39,898 bases of DNA from Haplosporangium gracile (GCA_015499985.1 JAAAUF010000320.1:1-39898); one strand, 5' to 3'. Shown: positions 23,301-32,754, numbered from the stretch's first letter. Numbers and translations are program-made. The notes: generated by a model from the letters alone, not told the origin.

Positions 23301-24423
23301 CTGGTTCAGTCCGACCCCCGTGGTACTTGAATCTTGGAGAGACTGACGGGATGAGCCAATGCTTCCGAGCACACGGACAACCATAAAAGTCCACGTGTCA
23401 AGTGCAGTGGTCAAGACCACGTGGCTCTCCTTGAGACCTCGCTCCAGCATTGCCTTGGTAAGACCAGCCGATATCCCAGGAATCCACGGGGCGATCCGTT
23501 CGGGTGTCTCGAGGCATTTGAGGAGCTTCAGTACACCCAGAAGGGCAACTCTCCGTAATGCGACCAAGCTAACATCCTTGGCTACATCCAGCAAAATGAC
23601 GATCATCTGGGCGAGAACGGGTTGACTTTTCGCCTCCAAGAGGTATCCTCTGACTTTGTCGTCTGCTGGCACCCGAGCGCGTCCGAAATCGTCCAGTGGC
23701 TCCTCGCGATCCTGAATGGAAGAACCGTATCCTTGATCATGTTCCAGAATACCAGGAGCTGTTGTGTCAAGAGGCAAGGCGAGAATTAGGCACTTCAAGG
23801 CCCCAAGTCGAGTTTCATCTGGCATCCTGTTCTTGGGAGTGTCTTTGACCTTTGACTGTTGTTGTTGCTGCTGTTGTTGCTGAGTGGGTCTGATGGGGAG
23901 GCCATCAATGGCTCGAAAGAGGACGTTGAAGAGCATTTGGTCGTACTGCCAATTAGATCCCATGATGAACGCGTATCCATCTGGTAAGCGGAGGAGGGAC
24001 TCGAGGCAGCTGGTCCATGCGTCAACCAAAAAGTCGAATCGTTTCTCAGGTAGCATGAAGTTTTGGCAGAGGAGGAGGACATGGTTGAGGGTATGCTGGA
24101 TATAGGCGATGAGTTTGTTGGTGAGGTGCAGTTCTGGGTCGGGCATGGCCGTAAGGATGGTGTAGATCTCCCGCAGGGTGGTGGCAATCTCCTGAGCATT
24201 GGCTGCACCAACGGAAGGGAGGGACAGTAACCGTGAGGCTGGCTCACGGAGCTGAGACAATGTCAAGCGAATGGGATAAGTATTAGTGTTATAATCTTTG
24301 TTTGGTTTGTGATCGCTTTCATTGTGTGCTGTGCTTTTTGTCAATGCGAAAGGATGATGTCTATACCCGCGAAAAGGTCTCAATTGTCTCCTGCGAGACT
24401 CCCTCTGGGTAGATCGTCTCCAT
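20310..24423 (-). CDS. TTI1: TTI1, HEAT-repeat subunit of the Tel2-Tti1-Tti2 complex
   Basis: Exons 24423-24367 (METIYPEGVSQETIETFSR) and 24251-20310 join in phase 0 to 1332 aa. An ORF runs further 5' but only through the intron and leader. The protein is an all-helical HEAT-type solenoid. The C-terminal half has the TTI1 signature region: QALCLRILTKAGYFLTASSP, then LRISALEITQGSIVVL, PVIHGFWPAIVGRVLRRSEL and NCSDFLGRHLLDDVWPFI, ending in HEAT repeats around VSKIVRRIRIPVQEIW. An acidic linker (AKEDEERLFGDREDADKVDD) lies before it. TTI1 acts with TEL2 and TTI2 as an Hsp90-linked cochaperone that matures and stabilises the PIKK kinases TOR, ATM/Tel1 and ATR/Mec1. It is longer than yeast and human TTI1 (about 1040-1090 aa), partly from a polyglutamine insert near residue 143 and disordered linkers. 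It is divergent from the F-box gene at 24850. Confidence 0.9.
23857..23882. repeat. Polyglutamine-coding repeat in TTI1
   Basis: GTTGTT/GCT triplets on the + strand give about eight consecutive Gln on the - strand, between two HEAT-like segments of TTI1. Confidence 0.85.
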
Positions 24424-24849
24424 GGTGGTGAGTAGTGTCTGGTTGTCGGCAATGGTTCCCCGCACGTGCTGACTTGTATGACGATGCCGCGTTGGACGAT
24501 AAAAAATGAGTGAGAGTGAGAGATCAACAAGGCCCAGGCGCGACTATTCAATTATTCATTGCACCAAAGGTGTGCGAAACACGGCAGTCACAAGACCTAC
24601 CATGTATTGCAACTTGCTCACACCTTATGCCTCTTTCGTCTCATCCCACCCTCTACCCTACTCTTCCCTACCTTTCCCTTGTCTCCATCCTTCTCTCTCA
24701 CCCTCTCTACACCCTCGACCTCCTCCGTCTTCTTTCTCCTCCTCTTGCTGTCATCTCTCACTTCTCATTTCTCACCCCTCATCCCTCGCCCTTTCGCCTC
24801 CATTCGCTTCGCAGTTTGAGACATAGCTACCTCTCTGTTCGCACGCTCA
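24424..24849. promoter_or_regulatory. Divergent promoter between TTI1 and an F-box gene
   Basis: This 426-bp region lies between two start codons. The F-box side (about 24645-24800) is strongly CT-rich on its sense strand, and the TTI1 side is not. A CACGTG palindrome lies at 24463-24468, 40 bp from the TTI1 start. No TATA box is evident. Confidence 0.5.
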
Positions 24850-26586
24850 ATGACATTGTCGCCCGTCAAGAGCCCCCTGCTCCTCCCAGAGATCCTAGTC
24901 AACATTGGCCGCTTCCTTGCCAAACGGGAACTCATCGCCTGTTTCCAGGTTTGTTCCACCTGGCACGCCGCCCTCGAACCCGTCCTTTGGGCAGACCTCA
25001 ACTTTGAAAAACAGCTTCTTCAGTCCTACTTTGTCGACGCAGAACGTCAAGTCCGTATCCTCCCCGACCCGCCCACCATCCAGCGACTCGCCCGACATAT
25101 CACTTCCATCCGCTACAGAGGCTGTCAAAGCCCCATCTCCCTCCTTATCCTCCCCCACATCGTCCGACTTAATCGCCTTCGAGTCTTTCACCACTCCTCT
25201 GCCACCTTGAGGTCCCTTATCCTTCGTAATGCGGCCACACTGGTTCATATCCATTGGGAGGAGCAATATTCCGAATTGGCCTCGGTCTATCGGCCGCTCG
25301 ACTTAGTCGACGACATGTTTTCGGTCATGGTCCAGTGTCAGCATCTTCGCACCCTGACATTGACACGGTCCACCGTCTCTGAGTCCCAAGCACAACCATT
25401 CTATCAACTCTTACAACAATTGCACTCCATCACCCTTTCCTCAACAAATATCCATTCTTTCCCCTCCGACCCGATCCATTTCCCCAATATCGACTCCTTG
25501 GCTCTTTTGGCAGTCGATATGGATCCGAAACAGCAATTTAAGTTGGTGGCGTCATGTCCGAACCTGGCAACGTTCAGTTGGAAGGCACGCGCCCGGACAC
25601 CTATCACAGCCGACGCACTTGCCATACCAACAACATGTCCTCGTTTGACGACCTTGGACTTGAGCCGCTGTGAGAGCTCTGACTCTATCATGGCGCAGAT
25701 TATGCAAAAGTCTCCACACTTGACCTTTCTTGACGCCTCCCGATCATCCTTTGGACCTGCGTGCTTCAAGATTTTGGTCCGCAATCAAAGTCGGGCTCTC
25801 CAGCATCTCGATGTTCGGACCTGCTGGGATGTCACGCCGGAAATGATCCAAGCCATTATGGTCTACTGTCAGAGATTGGTCTCCTTCCAGGCGTCCGACA
25901 TCCCTGCCAGGGTTCTGATTCAAGAGCCACAGATTCAATGTCTACAGCTCGAGATTTTGACCCTCAATTTGACCGAGATTGCACAGGACAAGACCATACA
26001 GTTCCGTGTCTATGAGCAATTGGCTCGACTGACGCGGCTCAAAATCTTGACGTTTGGACCGGCAGCAGAAAGCTCGAGGATTGGAGCTGGGATTGCGGCC
26101 GGCGGCGGTGGTGGCGGTGCGACACCTAGGACATGGATGGGGCTAGGAATGGGTATGGGAATGGGCGCAGGAATGGGCGCTGCAACGGGGGCTGGGACGG
26201 CAGGAAACGGTGGAGGCGGCGGCGGCGGCGGCGGAACGGCCGCTACAGGAGCGCGACGACTACAACATGCGATTGGTAGCACACCTTTGATGACGACTCT
26301 CAAGAAGGACGAGCCAGACTCGATGGACTTTCGACTGAAATATGGACTTGCTCAGCTGGCGACACTGAAGCAGCTGGAAGAGTTTCGGTTTGAAGGGCTG
26401 GTCCTGTGTAAGATGGATGTGGACGAAATCCAATGGATCGCCAATGCATGGAAGAGTTTGCGCATGGTCCGAGGGGTGCTACATAAGGAGAAGAGGAGGC
26501 GGGCCAGACTTGAAAGCAAGCTCCGCGAACTACGACCGGATGTTCGTCTTGTCTCCATTGATATGTGCAAAGTCACTTTATTCTAG
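24850..26586 (+). CDS. F-box/LRR-like protein (SCF adaptor candidate)
   Basis: A single exon of 578 aa. Residues about 10-50 (LLLPEILVNIGRFLAKRELI followed by CFQVCSTWHAALEPVLW) form an F-box-like segment of the kind that binds Skp1 in SCF ubiquitin ligases. Irregular leucine-rich repeats follow through about residue 410 (for example CPRLTTLDLSRCESSD, SPHLTFLDASRSSF, SRALQHLDVRTCWDV). A Gly/Met/Ala-rich insert (about 413-470, many GM and GG repeats) separates them from a final LRR-like block (492-578) ending in a basic helix. Target proteins are unknown; such genes are numerous and fast-evolving in this fungal group. The first ATG is used, directly after the CT-rich leader. It is convergent with a similar gene on the other strand. 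Confidence 0.85.
   Translation: MTLSPVKSPLLLPEILVNIGRFLAKRELIACFQVCSTWHAALEPVLWADLNFEKQLLQSYFVDAERQVRILPDPPTIQRLARHITSIRYRGCQSPISLLILPHIVRLNRLRVFHHSSATLRSLILRNAATLVHIHWEEQYSELASVYRPLDLVDDMFSVMVQCQHLRTLTLTRSTVSESQAQPFYQLLQQLHSITLSSTNIHSFPSDPIHFPNIDSLALLAVDMDPKQQFKLVASCPNLATFSWKARARTPITADALAIPTTCPRLTTLDLSRCESSDSIMAQIMQKSPHLTFLDASRSSFGPACFKILVRNQSRALQHLDVRTCWDVTPEMIQAIMVYCQRLVSFQASDIPARVLIQEPQIQCLQLEILTLNLTEIAQDKTIQFRVYEQLARLTRLKILTFGPAAESSRIGAGIAAGGGGGGATPRTWMGLGMGMGMGAGMGAATGAGTAGNGGGGGGGGGTAATGARRLQHAIGSTPLMTTLKKDEPDSMDFRLKYGLAQLATLKQLEEFRFEGLVLCKMDVDEIQWIANAWKSLRMVRGVLHKEKRRRARLESKLRELRPDVRLVSIDMCKVTLF
26577..26582 (-). terminator. Putative AATAAA poly(A) signal of the - strand F-box gene, inside the + strand CDS
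   Basis: AATAAA on the - strand, 129 nt after the stop of the F-box gene at 26711. It lies within the last codons of the convergent + strand F-box gene. Confidence 0.45.
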
Positions 26587-26679
26587 CACTCAGCAAGCAG
26601 ATGCAGCAGCGACAATAGCAGTGTGTTTACAAAAGCAACCAACTTACAATTATATCTCCCCTACATACATACCCAAAAG

Positions 26680-26685
26680 AATAAA
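26680..26685 (+). terminator. Putative AATAAA poly(A) signal of the + strand F-box gene
   Basis: AATAAA 94 nt after the + strand F-box stop and 26 bp before the stop codon of the convergent gene. Confidence 0.5.
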
Positions 26686-26710
26686 ATGTACAATTTCTGT
26701 CGTTTTTTGA

Positions 26711-28699
26711 TTAATCCTCCTGGTGATGGGTAATATGAGGAAACTCTTTCTGTACCAAGTCCTGAATAGCCAACTCTGTCATAGAATTTATGCTCAGTCT
26801 GCCCCGGATCCTCCTCAGTCCTTCCCAACGCTTGCCAATCCACCTCACATCGCTTACCGAAAAATCCGGATTCTGGATCTTCTTCACATCAAACACTCTT
26901 AGCTGTGTCAGTCTCCACAATCGCCTGAGTCCTGCCCTGAAGTGAGGTGAATTCTGCGTCACTGTGGATCCTGCTAACCCTGACGATGACGACGACGACG
27001 ACGACGACGATGGTGGTGATGATGTGGAAGATGACGACAACGCTGTTGACGATGGCGACGAACCTCTTGACGTTGGCGGTGAACCTCTTGACGAGCTCAA
27101 TCCAACAGCACTTTCGACAGACCCGAATGTCGAACCCGCACTCGAGGACATTCTGCGCTCATCACTGCTGTTCTTCCAACCATAGACCAACTGTCGGAGC
27201 TCTGTCAATTGGGCCAACTGCGAATAGACCAACGGCAGCCCATTCAACAGCAGATGTTGTTGAAGGTTACTCCCAACAAAGGTCACATCCAACTCCTCCA
27301 GCTCCAAGCAAGCCCATTGCCATTCACCTTGCATCGCCTTGCCCAACATCCTCATTGACAAAAGCGAAGCTGAATACGAAGCTGCCACTGTCATAGCTAC
27401 TCCGGCCACAGGATTTCCAGTAGCATTGGAAGAAGCAAGACTTGCGAATCGCGGTCGGGACCAGACGGAAACCGGGTTGCAAATGAAGGTGCTCTTGCTC
27501 ATGTCGTTCACCAAGATTTCGTCCGCACGGAAATATCGAAGGCGCCTGCAGGTCATCAACATAATCTGAACCATTGGGTTCTGAACCATGAGATGACACT
27601 GTCGAACATCGAGTTCCTCGAGGGTTTCGGCCATTGAACAAACGACCTGGTCGGCACAGTAGGCTCCGAACGGCGAATGGACCGCGATTAGTCGCGTCAG
27701 ACGTAAACCGGATGAGAGGATTGTCGCCAGCGGCTTGTCAAAAAGATCGGTCTGGGAGACGTCAAGAGACGTGATCCTGGCGAGGCGATCGGGCGCAAGG
27801 GTGACAAGGTGGAACATGAAGGGCTTGAGCGGCGTATTGTCGAGCGGAAGCCAGGCCAGATGTTCGAGGTTTGGACACTTGGCAATAAGACCCAGCTCTC
27901 CAAGGGGACTCAAGCTCACTCTATGCAGGAGCAACCGTCTCAGGTTCGTCAACGGATTTGAAAAGAGAGGCGACAAATTCGCGACAGACCCATTCTCCAA
28001 CGACAAGACCGTCAACCGCTCACAGATCTGAAAGAATATCTCCATGTCATTCCTAAACACACAGGCCATCGATAACGTCAGCTCTGACAGGAAAGTGATC
28101 GACGACAGTGTCTCCCAGAGCTCGGTCGCTTCATGAGCAGGCTGCGGGAGAGAATGATGCTGACGTTGCCGACTCGTCACATTCCTACAGACAAACGTGT
28201 GGAGGGATTGCGCGTTCTGTTCCAGGATTTGTCGAACAGCCGAGTTGTACTCTTCGACTGACAAACTGAACAAACGGTTCTGGAGGACGGGGATCAATTG
28301 ATGAAGCAAAAAGGGACTATAGAAATGCTCAATGTCAAGGGAACGCAGATGACGAACGTTCTTGACAACCGAAGCTTCATGCGCGGCACTATGGTCCATG
28401 TCTCGGTAGCGGTAGTTGTTGCGTTCACTGTTGTTGATTTTGCCGTTATTGTTGTTGTTGCTACTAAGAGGCGGACGGATGAGAGACACGTTGCTCCAGA
28501 GTAAAGGTTCGAGATAATGGTGCCAGACATGGGAGACGCGTACGCAACTGGTGAGTTCGCCCTGTGAGAGGTGACGACCGATAAGGAGCAAGATCTCCGG
28601 AAGGTGGATTGGGTTTTGTCGCATTCGGTCATCGTCGCCATCGTCGCCGTCGACGTTGGTCATGTTGTTTGAAATGGATGTTATGATCGGGGTTGCCAT
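26711..28699 (-). CDS. F-box/LRR-like protein, convergent relative of the preceding gene
   Basis: A single exon of 662 aa. An Asn/Asp-rich N-terminus (1-30) precedes an F-box-like segment (about 31-70: IHLPEILLLIGRHLSQGELT then CVRVSHVWHHYLEPLLW). LRR-like repeats follow (PLTNLRRLLLHRVSLSPL, CPNLEHLAWLPL, AETLEELDVRQCHL, CLELEELDVTFV). A Ser-rich insert (about 511-578, with a long Ser run coded by TCG/TCA repeats) sits before a terminal LRR-like block (LRRLWRLTQLRVFDVKKIQN) and an ending analogous to its neighbour. It is predicted to be a substrate-recognition subunit of an SCF ubiquitin ligase, target unknown. The shared motif PEIL(V/L)xIGR and W(H)xxLEPxLW suggest paralogy with the gene at 24850. 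The ATG at 28699 is the only good start before the F-box. Confidence 0.85.
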   Translation of the reverse strand: MATPIITSISNNMTNVDGDDGDDDRMRQNPIHLPEILLLIGRHLSQGELTSCVRVSHVWHHYLEPLLWSNVSLIRPPLSSNNNNNGKINNSERNNYRYRDMDHSAAHEASVVKNVRHLRSLDIEHFYSPFLLHQLIPVLQNRLFSLSVEEYNSAVRQILEQNAQSLHTFVCRNVTSRQRQHHSLPQPAHEATELWETLSSITFLSELTLSMACVFRNDMEIFFQICERLTVLSLENGSVANLSPLFSNPLTNLRRLLLHRVSLSPLGELGLIAKCPNLEHLAWLPLDNTPLKPFMFHLVTLAPDRLARITSLDVSQTDLFDKPLATILSSGLRLTRLIAVHSPFGAYCADQVVCSMAETLEELDVRQCHLMVQNPMVQIMLMTCRRLRYFRADEILVNDMSKSTFICNPVSVWSRPRFASLASSNATGNPVAGVAMTVAASYSASLLSMRMLGKAMQGEWQWACLELEELDVTFVGSNLQQHLLLNGLPLVYSQLAQLTELRQLVYGWKNSSDERRMSSSAGSTFGSVESAVGLSSSRGSPPTSRGSSPSSTALSSSSTSSPPSSSSSSSSSSGLAGSTVTQNSPHFRAGLRRLWRLTQLRVFDVKKIQNPDFSVSDVRWIGKRWEGLRRIRGRLSINSMTELAIQDLVQKEFPHITHHQED
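26982..27010. repeat. (GAC)n trinucleotide repeat coding polyserine
   Basis: GAC/GAT triplets on the + strand read TCG/ATC-phase on the - strand and encode the Ser run of the - strand F-box protein. Confidence 0.85.
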
Positions 28700-29232
28700 T
28701 ACTTACTAATTGCTGTAAAAAAGGCGAAAGGTTTAGTTGAAGTTAAGAAGGAAGAGTGCAGTGTCGTGAAATCAGAAGAAAGGAAGGAAAAGAAAAGAAG
28801 CAAGAAAAAAAAAGGGATGCAAGTGATGCATTCCCATGGCGCAAAGCAAAAGAGTTAGGGTCCACAGTAAGGTCTAGGCTCTTCCTATTTTTCTGCTTCG
28901 ACTTGTCTAGTCCCCTGAGAAAGCAGGGAAACACAAACTTCTGTCGATGGGCGTCATCGTCATCATAGGTGGGCTGAGCTATCTCCAAAACTGCCTATCG
29001 TCCCGCACCGCCACAACTGTCCTTTCAACAAAGTATAGAAAGGCACGCTGTCAGTGAAGATCAGTAAATCCGAGAACGGGTGCCTGATATGTCAAGAGTT
29101 TCGAAGGCGGCCATGCTTATGGTACAAAATATGAAGGGTTTATTATTTTTTACAATTATAATACAGACCTACATGGCAACCAAGCCTTGCTATGGGTGAT
29201 GGCCTACTTCATCGTCATCGTCGTCCCCGCCT
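28700..29232. promoter_or_regulatory. Intergenic region upstream of the - strand F-box gene
   Basis: 533 bp. The part next to 28699 is purine-rich on the + strand (about 28745-28820), a CT-rich leader for the F-box gene on the - strand. The far end holds the 3' UTR of the gene at 29233, with AATAAA (- strand) at 29139-29144. No coding ORF is supported. Confidence 0.5.
29139..29144 (-). terminator. Putative AATAAA poly(A) signal of the gene at 29233
   Basis: AATAAA on the - strand, about 89 nt after the stop codon. Confidence 0.5.
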
Positions 29233-30747
29233 TCACAACTCCAAATCGTCAGAATCGTCAGAATCCTCCTGGAAATCCTCGTCCTCCTGGGACTCCTCGG
29301 TCTGCAAGGTAGGGTAGTAAAGATTCCAGCGGAAGAGGCGAAAGGATCGTCCGGATTCATCATCCTTGATCATCTCGTCAAAGTCCGGGTGTTGGCTCAA
29401 TGCAAGAAGATCCTCGGCTTGCGACTCCACAGTTACATGCATCTTGATGGCTGCCATCACATCAAATACTTGGTCGTTGGTTGAGTCGGCGCCAGCTGGG
29501 CAATCGGTGGTTGTATCGTTGTTGACCCAAATCTCCTTGACTCCGAGCTGATCGACTGTGTGCTCGTCGGAAAGGGGGTTGCTGAAGGAAATTTCGTTGG
29601 ATGCATGCTCGGCAACTCGACTCTTCTTTCCAGGACGCTCGTAAGCCAAAGAGTCGTCGATGTCGTCGCTGTCAATGTTACGTTTCTTGGAGGAGTAATT
29701 CTCAGTTGAGTGTTGGTCACTTTGTTGTTCGTCAGATGCCTGCTCATCTTGTTCATCGATCGGGAAGGCTGCATGGAGGTGGGCGTTGAGTGATGCCCAC
29801 TTGGCGAGCTTATGCTCCTGACGAAGATCCTTGTCCCAGCGATACTCCCACCGAGCGTTACGCATAATGTCGTCAATGTGCTCCTCGTCCGGCTGCTTGG
29901 GAGGTCCCGTCACTCGTGTCGGGTCAAGCAACTTGATGTGGGGTGTCATGTCGAATCGAACTCTTCGAGACGCAGCAGCAGGGGTTGAGTCCGTGGTGAC
30001 GGTGTCTTGAGGTGGAGGGAGATGAGAGCAATCGACGGTCATTGGGTTACCCTGATCAATCTTCCCGTCCTGGGCAGTCGTCTCGACAAAGAGATCATTG
30101 GGCCGAACACACAGCGGAGTAGTAGACGTTGCTTTGTTGTTGATATCTCCAGCCTCGATCAGTTCTGAGACGGGCGTGACGAGCGCCTGCACTAAGTCCT
30201 CAGCGCTCATGAAGGATACCATAAGGCCGTCCACTGGCAGGTCCGTGATCAACTCCGCGCCAACTCCCAATGATGAGCTCGTGGTACCGTATCTGGATTC
30301 GGTGCATGAGTTCGAAATGCTATGGCCGTGTCCAAGCTCCAACTGTGAGACATCAAGTTCGAGACCCGAGAAAGGTGCGGTGGCATACTCTGAGAAGACA
30401 TGTCCAGTGTGCAACTCGAACAGGGAATCAAAAACGTTGTTCTCGCTCTCGATCCATGGTGATCTGATCGACAAGTCGAGTGGGGGCGATGGGAGAGGGG
30501 TTGGGTTTGTTGTGGCTATATTGTCCTTATCATTGACGGGCTGCTGCTGAAAAGGCTGTTCCAGAGACCAAGTCTGTACGCGCGGTAACTTAAGAGATGG
30601 TGATGGAAGAGAATCTGCGTCTGCGCTATGCTCGTGGATCCATACTTGTGCGGGAGACAACTCGGGCGAAGGTGAGGGCAAACTCGATGACGATGTCTCA
30701 TCCTTAGACAACAGTCCCTGGAAATAGTCTTTCCAAATAACTTCCAT
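29233..30747 (-). CDS. Unrecognised acidic protein with RVRF motif and LPSP repeats
   Basis: A single exon of 504 aa from the ATG at 30747, which has a good initiation context (AAGATGG). An in-frame ATG 30 codons upstream (30837) has a weak context. I recognise no domain. The N-terminus begins MEVIWKDYFQGLL. It then carries three degenerate copies of a unit with LPSP, a hydrophobic stretch, a Trp and a Glu (QVWIHE, QTWSLE, SPWIES) in residues 20-105. The middle has RRVRFDMTPH (RVRF at 262-265), a fit to the RVxF docking motif for protein phosphatase 1. A conserved-looking helix (HIDDIMRNARWEYRWDKDLR) follows. A basic PGKKSR is a possible nuclear signal. The C-terminus is strongly acidic (EDEDFQEDSDDSDDLEL). 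A nuclear PP1-binding regulator is possible, but that is inference. Confidence 0.75.
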   Translation of the reverse strand: MEVIWKDYFQGLLSKDETSSSSLPSPSPELSPAQVWIHEHSADADSLPSPSLKLPRVQTWSLEQPFQQQPVNDKDNIATTNPTPLPSPPLDLSIRSPWIESENNVFDSLFELHTGHVFSEYATAPFSGLELDVSQLELGHGHSISNSCTESRYGTTSSSLGVGAELITDLPVDGLMVSFMSAEDLVQALVTPVSELIEAGDINNKATSTTPLCVRPNDLFVETTAQDGKIDQGNPMTVDCSHLPPPQDTVTTDSTPAAASRRVRFDMTPHIKLLDPTRVTGPPKQPDEEHIDDIMRNARWEYRWDKDLRQEHKLAKWASLNAHLHAAFPIDEQDEQASDEQQSDQHSTENYSSKKRNIDSDDIDDSLAYERPGKKSRVAEHASNEISFSNPLSDEHTVDQLGVKEIWVNNDTTTDCPAGADSTNDQVFDVMAAIKMHVTVESQAEDLLALSQHPDFDEMIKDDESGRSFRLFRWNLYYPTLQTEESQEDEDFQEDSDDSDDLEL

Positions 30748-31319
30748 CTTGTTCAAGTATGAAAAGTGGGTGTCAGTATCGAGTAAACCGTATCCGCAAG
30801 AGTCGTGTATAAATGAGAGGCAGAGAGAGCGAATCATCCGTGGCCAGATGAAAAGACAGCGAGAGCGAGACACAGAGGGAGGGAATGAGGGAGAGACAAG
30901 TGTACCGCCAACCAGGTAAGAGAGCAATAAAGAGCAGCGCTGTTTCAAGAATTTATTTTAGGGTCGCAGAGTAGATCGAATGAGTATATAATACAAGGGA
31001 GAGAGAGTAATGTAAGCATGGACTAGACTTGTGAATGTAACTCCGATCAGCGTCGGTATTAATGCTTACCAGAGTGAAGGGCTTGTTTGGAAGCGAGGGT
31101 GTGTGCTGTGCTGAACGAATTAGTGGAGGATCTCTGCTGCAAACAGAGTGTGAGGGTGAAGGTGAAAGCTTTGTAAGCGCGGGTATGATTTTGGCACGTG
31201 TGTGTGTGTGGGCGAGGGAAGGGAGGGAAGTGAATGCAGCAGAGGAGGTGAAATGGAAGTGCGAGGGTGAAGGAAAGAAAAGTGAAAGGGTGAATGGAAA
31301 AAAATGGCTGGAAGGCTAA

Positions 31320-31329
31320 CCCTATTTAT
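31320..31329 (-). promoter_or_regulatory. TATAAATAG-type TATA box for the gene at 29233
   Basis: On the - strand the sequence reads TATAAATAGGGT, a near-perfect TATA box. A CACGTG E-box lies just upstream (31344-31349) and a long CT-rich stretch lies downstream (about 31220-31300), the same leader style as other genes here. It implies a leader of roughly 550 nt unless spliced. Confidence 0.5.
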
Positions 31330-32748
31330 ACTAAAATATGCATCACGTGCCATAAATCCGCGCTTCCGTCATCGATTATTTTTTTTCCCCTCCCTTCTCG
31401 TCCCTCTTTACCCTTTCTTCTTTCACTCTTCTCAACACTACCCGGCCACATTTAGCAGCAGAAACGGTTTTTAATCATAGGAAACAACATCCCCAGCCAG
31501 CAAACTACAACAGCAGGCAAACAGGATAACAACAAACAAAAATGTCTTGCACGTTCACAAGGAAGGAATTAGGACCGGAAGGAGAGCTGACGTTTCTTCC
31601 TCCCTGAATGCATTGCTCGGGTTTCCCCTTCTCCCCTACCATTCAAAACACAACAAAGAAGGACATATATGGGCGACAACGGGCTTTGGGTCACAGGTCG
31701 GGTACCTGCCCTATGGTGATGCGTATAGATTGAAGCATATGCTTCAGCGTCCTTGGATTAAATATCACACTGTCTCTTCTGTGGACCGGATGGAGCGGGA
31801 ACATTTCTATATCGTGTATGGCAAAGGGTTTTTGTACGATCTTCGCCCCCCGGCTAGCTTAACTGACATCCGCTCCAGAGTGTTGATTCTCCCTGGCAGA
31901 TAAAAACTCAGAGGGAATGCGTTGTTTATGTCGGCAGTCGTGACGTATCCGACGCACCACACGGAGTTGGATAAGAGTAATAATTGACTCTTTTGTCCGT
32001 GGACAGGCGGCACCCTGGTCAACTTGAGGGATGAGGTTAGAGTGGTTATTACGTAAATAGGAGAGGCGGCAATTTTCTCCTGCACGGGGTAGGGGGCGGC
32101 TCTTTAGCCAAGCATAGACTTGCTTAGCAATGTAGACTTGACCTATCTGATTTCCATCCAGTTTCGGCAAACTTAAGGTATCCTTTCGTTTTTTAGTTTT
32201 TTGTAAACTCCAGTGTGGTGCTGTTCACTCCTGGGCTAAACAAAACTCGGGGTAAGGGAAAATTATTTGGTTGCGCGTACCCTCTGTCGAATTAGTCGCT
32301 TGCCAAAACCTGAACCCCCACACAGAGAATGGAAATTGTGGCAGCCGGTCTGAGCCACTGGGGACCCACGAACAACAATCCACCAAATGGCCTGTAATTT
32401 TCTGGAAGCTTGGGCTTCTTTTTTTCGTCAGTGGTATAAGGAGATGTTCATGGGGGCTTCATATTATGCGGAGCTTTGTTGGATCTGAGTGAGATTCTAG
32501 TCAGTATGCGTGTGCATGATATACTCTCTTCCTGACTAGAGCATCAAGTTTAGTTGAATATCGGTTTTCGTTTGTATCTTGGGACTAGCAGACCGAGATC
32601 GTTAATAAAAAATGTATTTTCTTTCACTCTTTCTCCCATTGATTCTTTCGCCAGTGGTTGTGCGGAGCAAATGGCTTCGGTTTGTGTTGGAAAAGGTGTT
32701 GAGATAAAAAGCGCTCTGCTTGGTCACGGATGATAAATTGCTTTCCAT

Positions 32749-32754
32749 TTTATT
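32749..32754 (-). terminator. Putative AATAAA poly(A) signal of the ZNFX1-like gene
   Basis: AATAAA on the - strand, about 111 nt after the stop codon. Confidence 0.5.

Noticed and set aside
24424..24551. Longer N-terminus for TTI1 upstream of 24423
   Set aside because: The open frame starts with TTG and reads through the first intron. The ATG at 24423 lies in another frame and joins in phase 0 after splicing.
6817..31349. CACGTG E-boxes in several promoters (6817, 24463, 31195, 31344) as a shared regulon
   Set aside because: The same hexamer also occurs inside coding sequence (for example near 23392 and 23418) at about the rate expected by chance, so a regulon is not supported.
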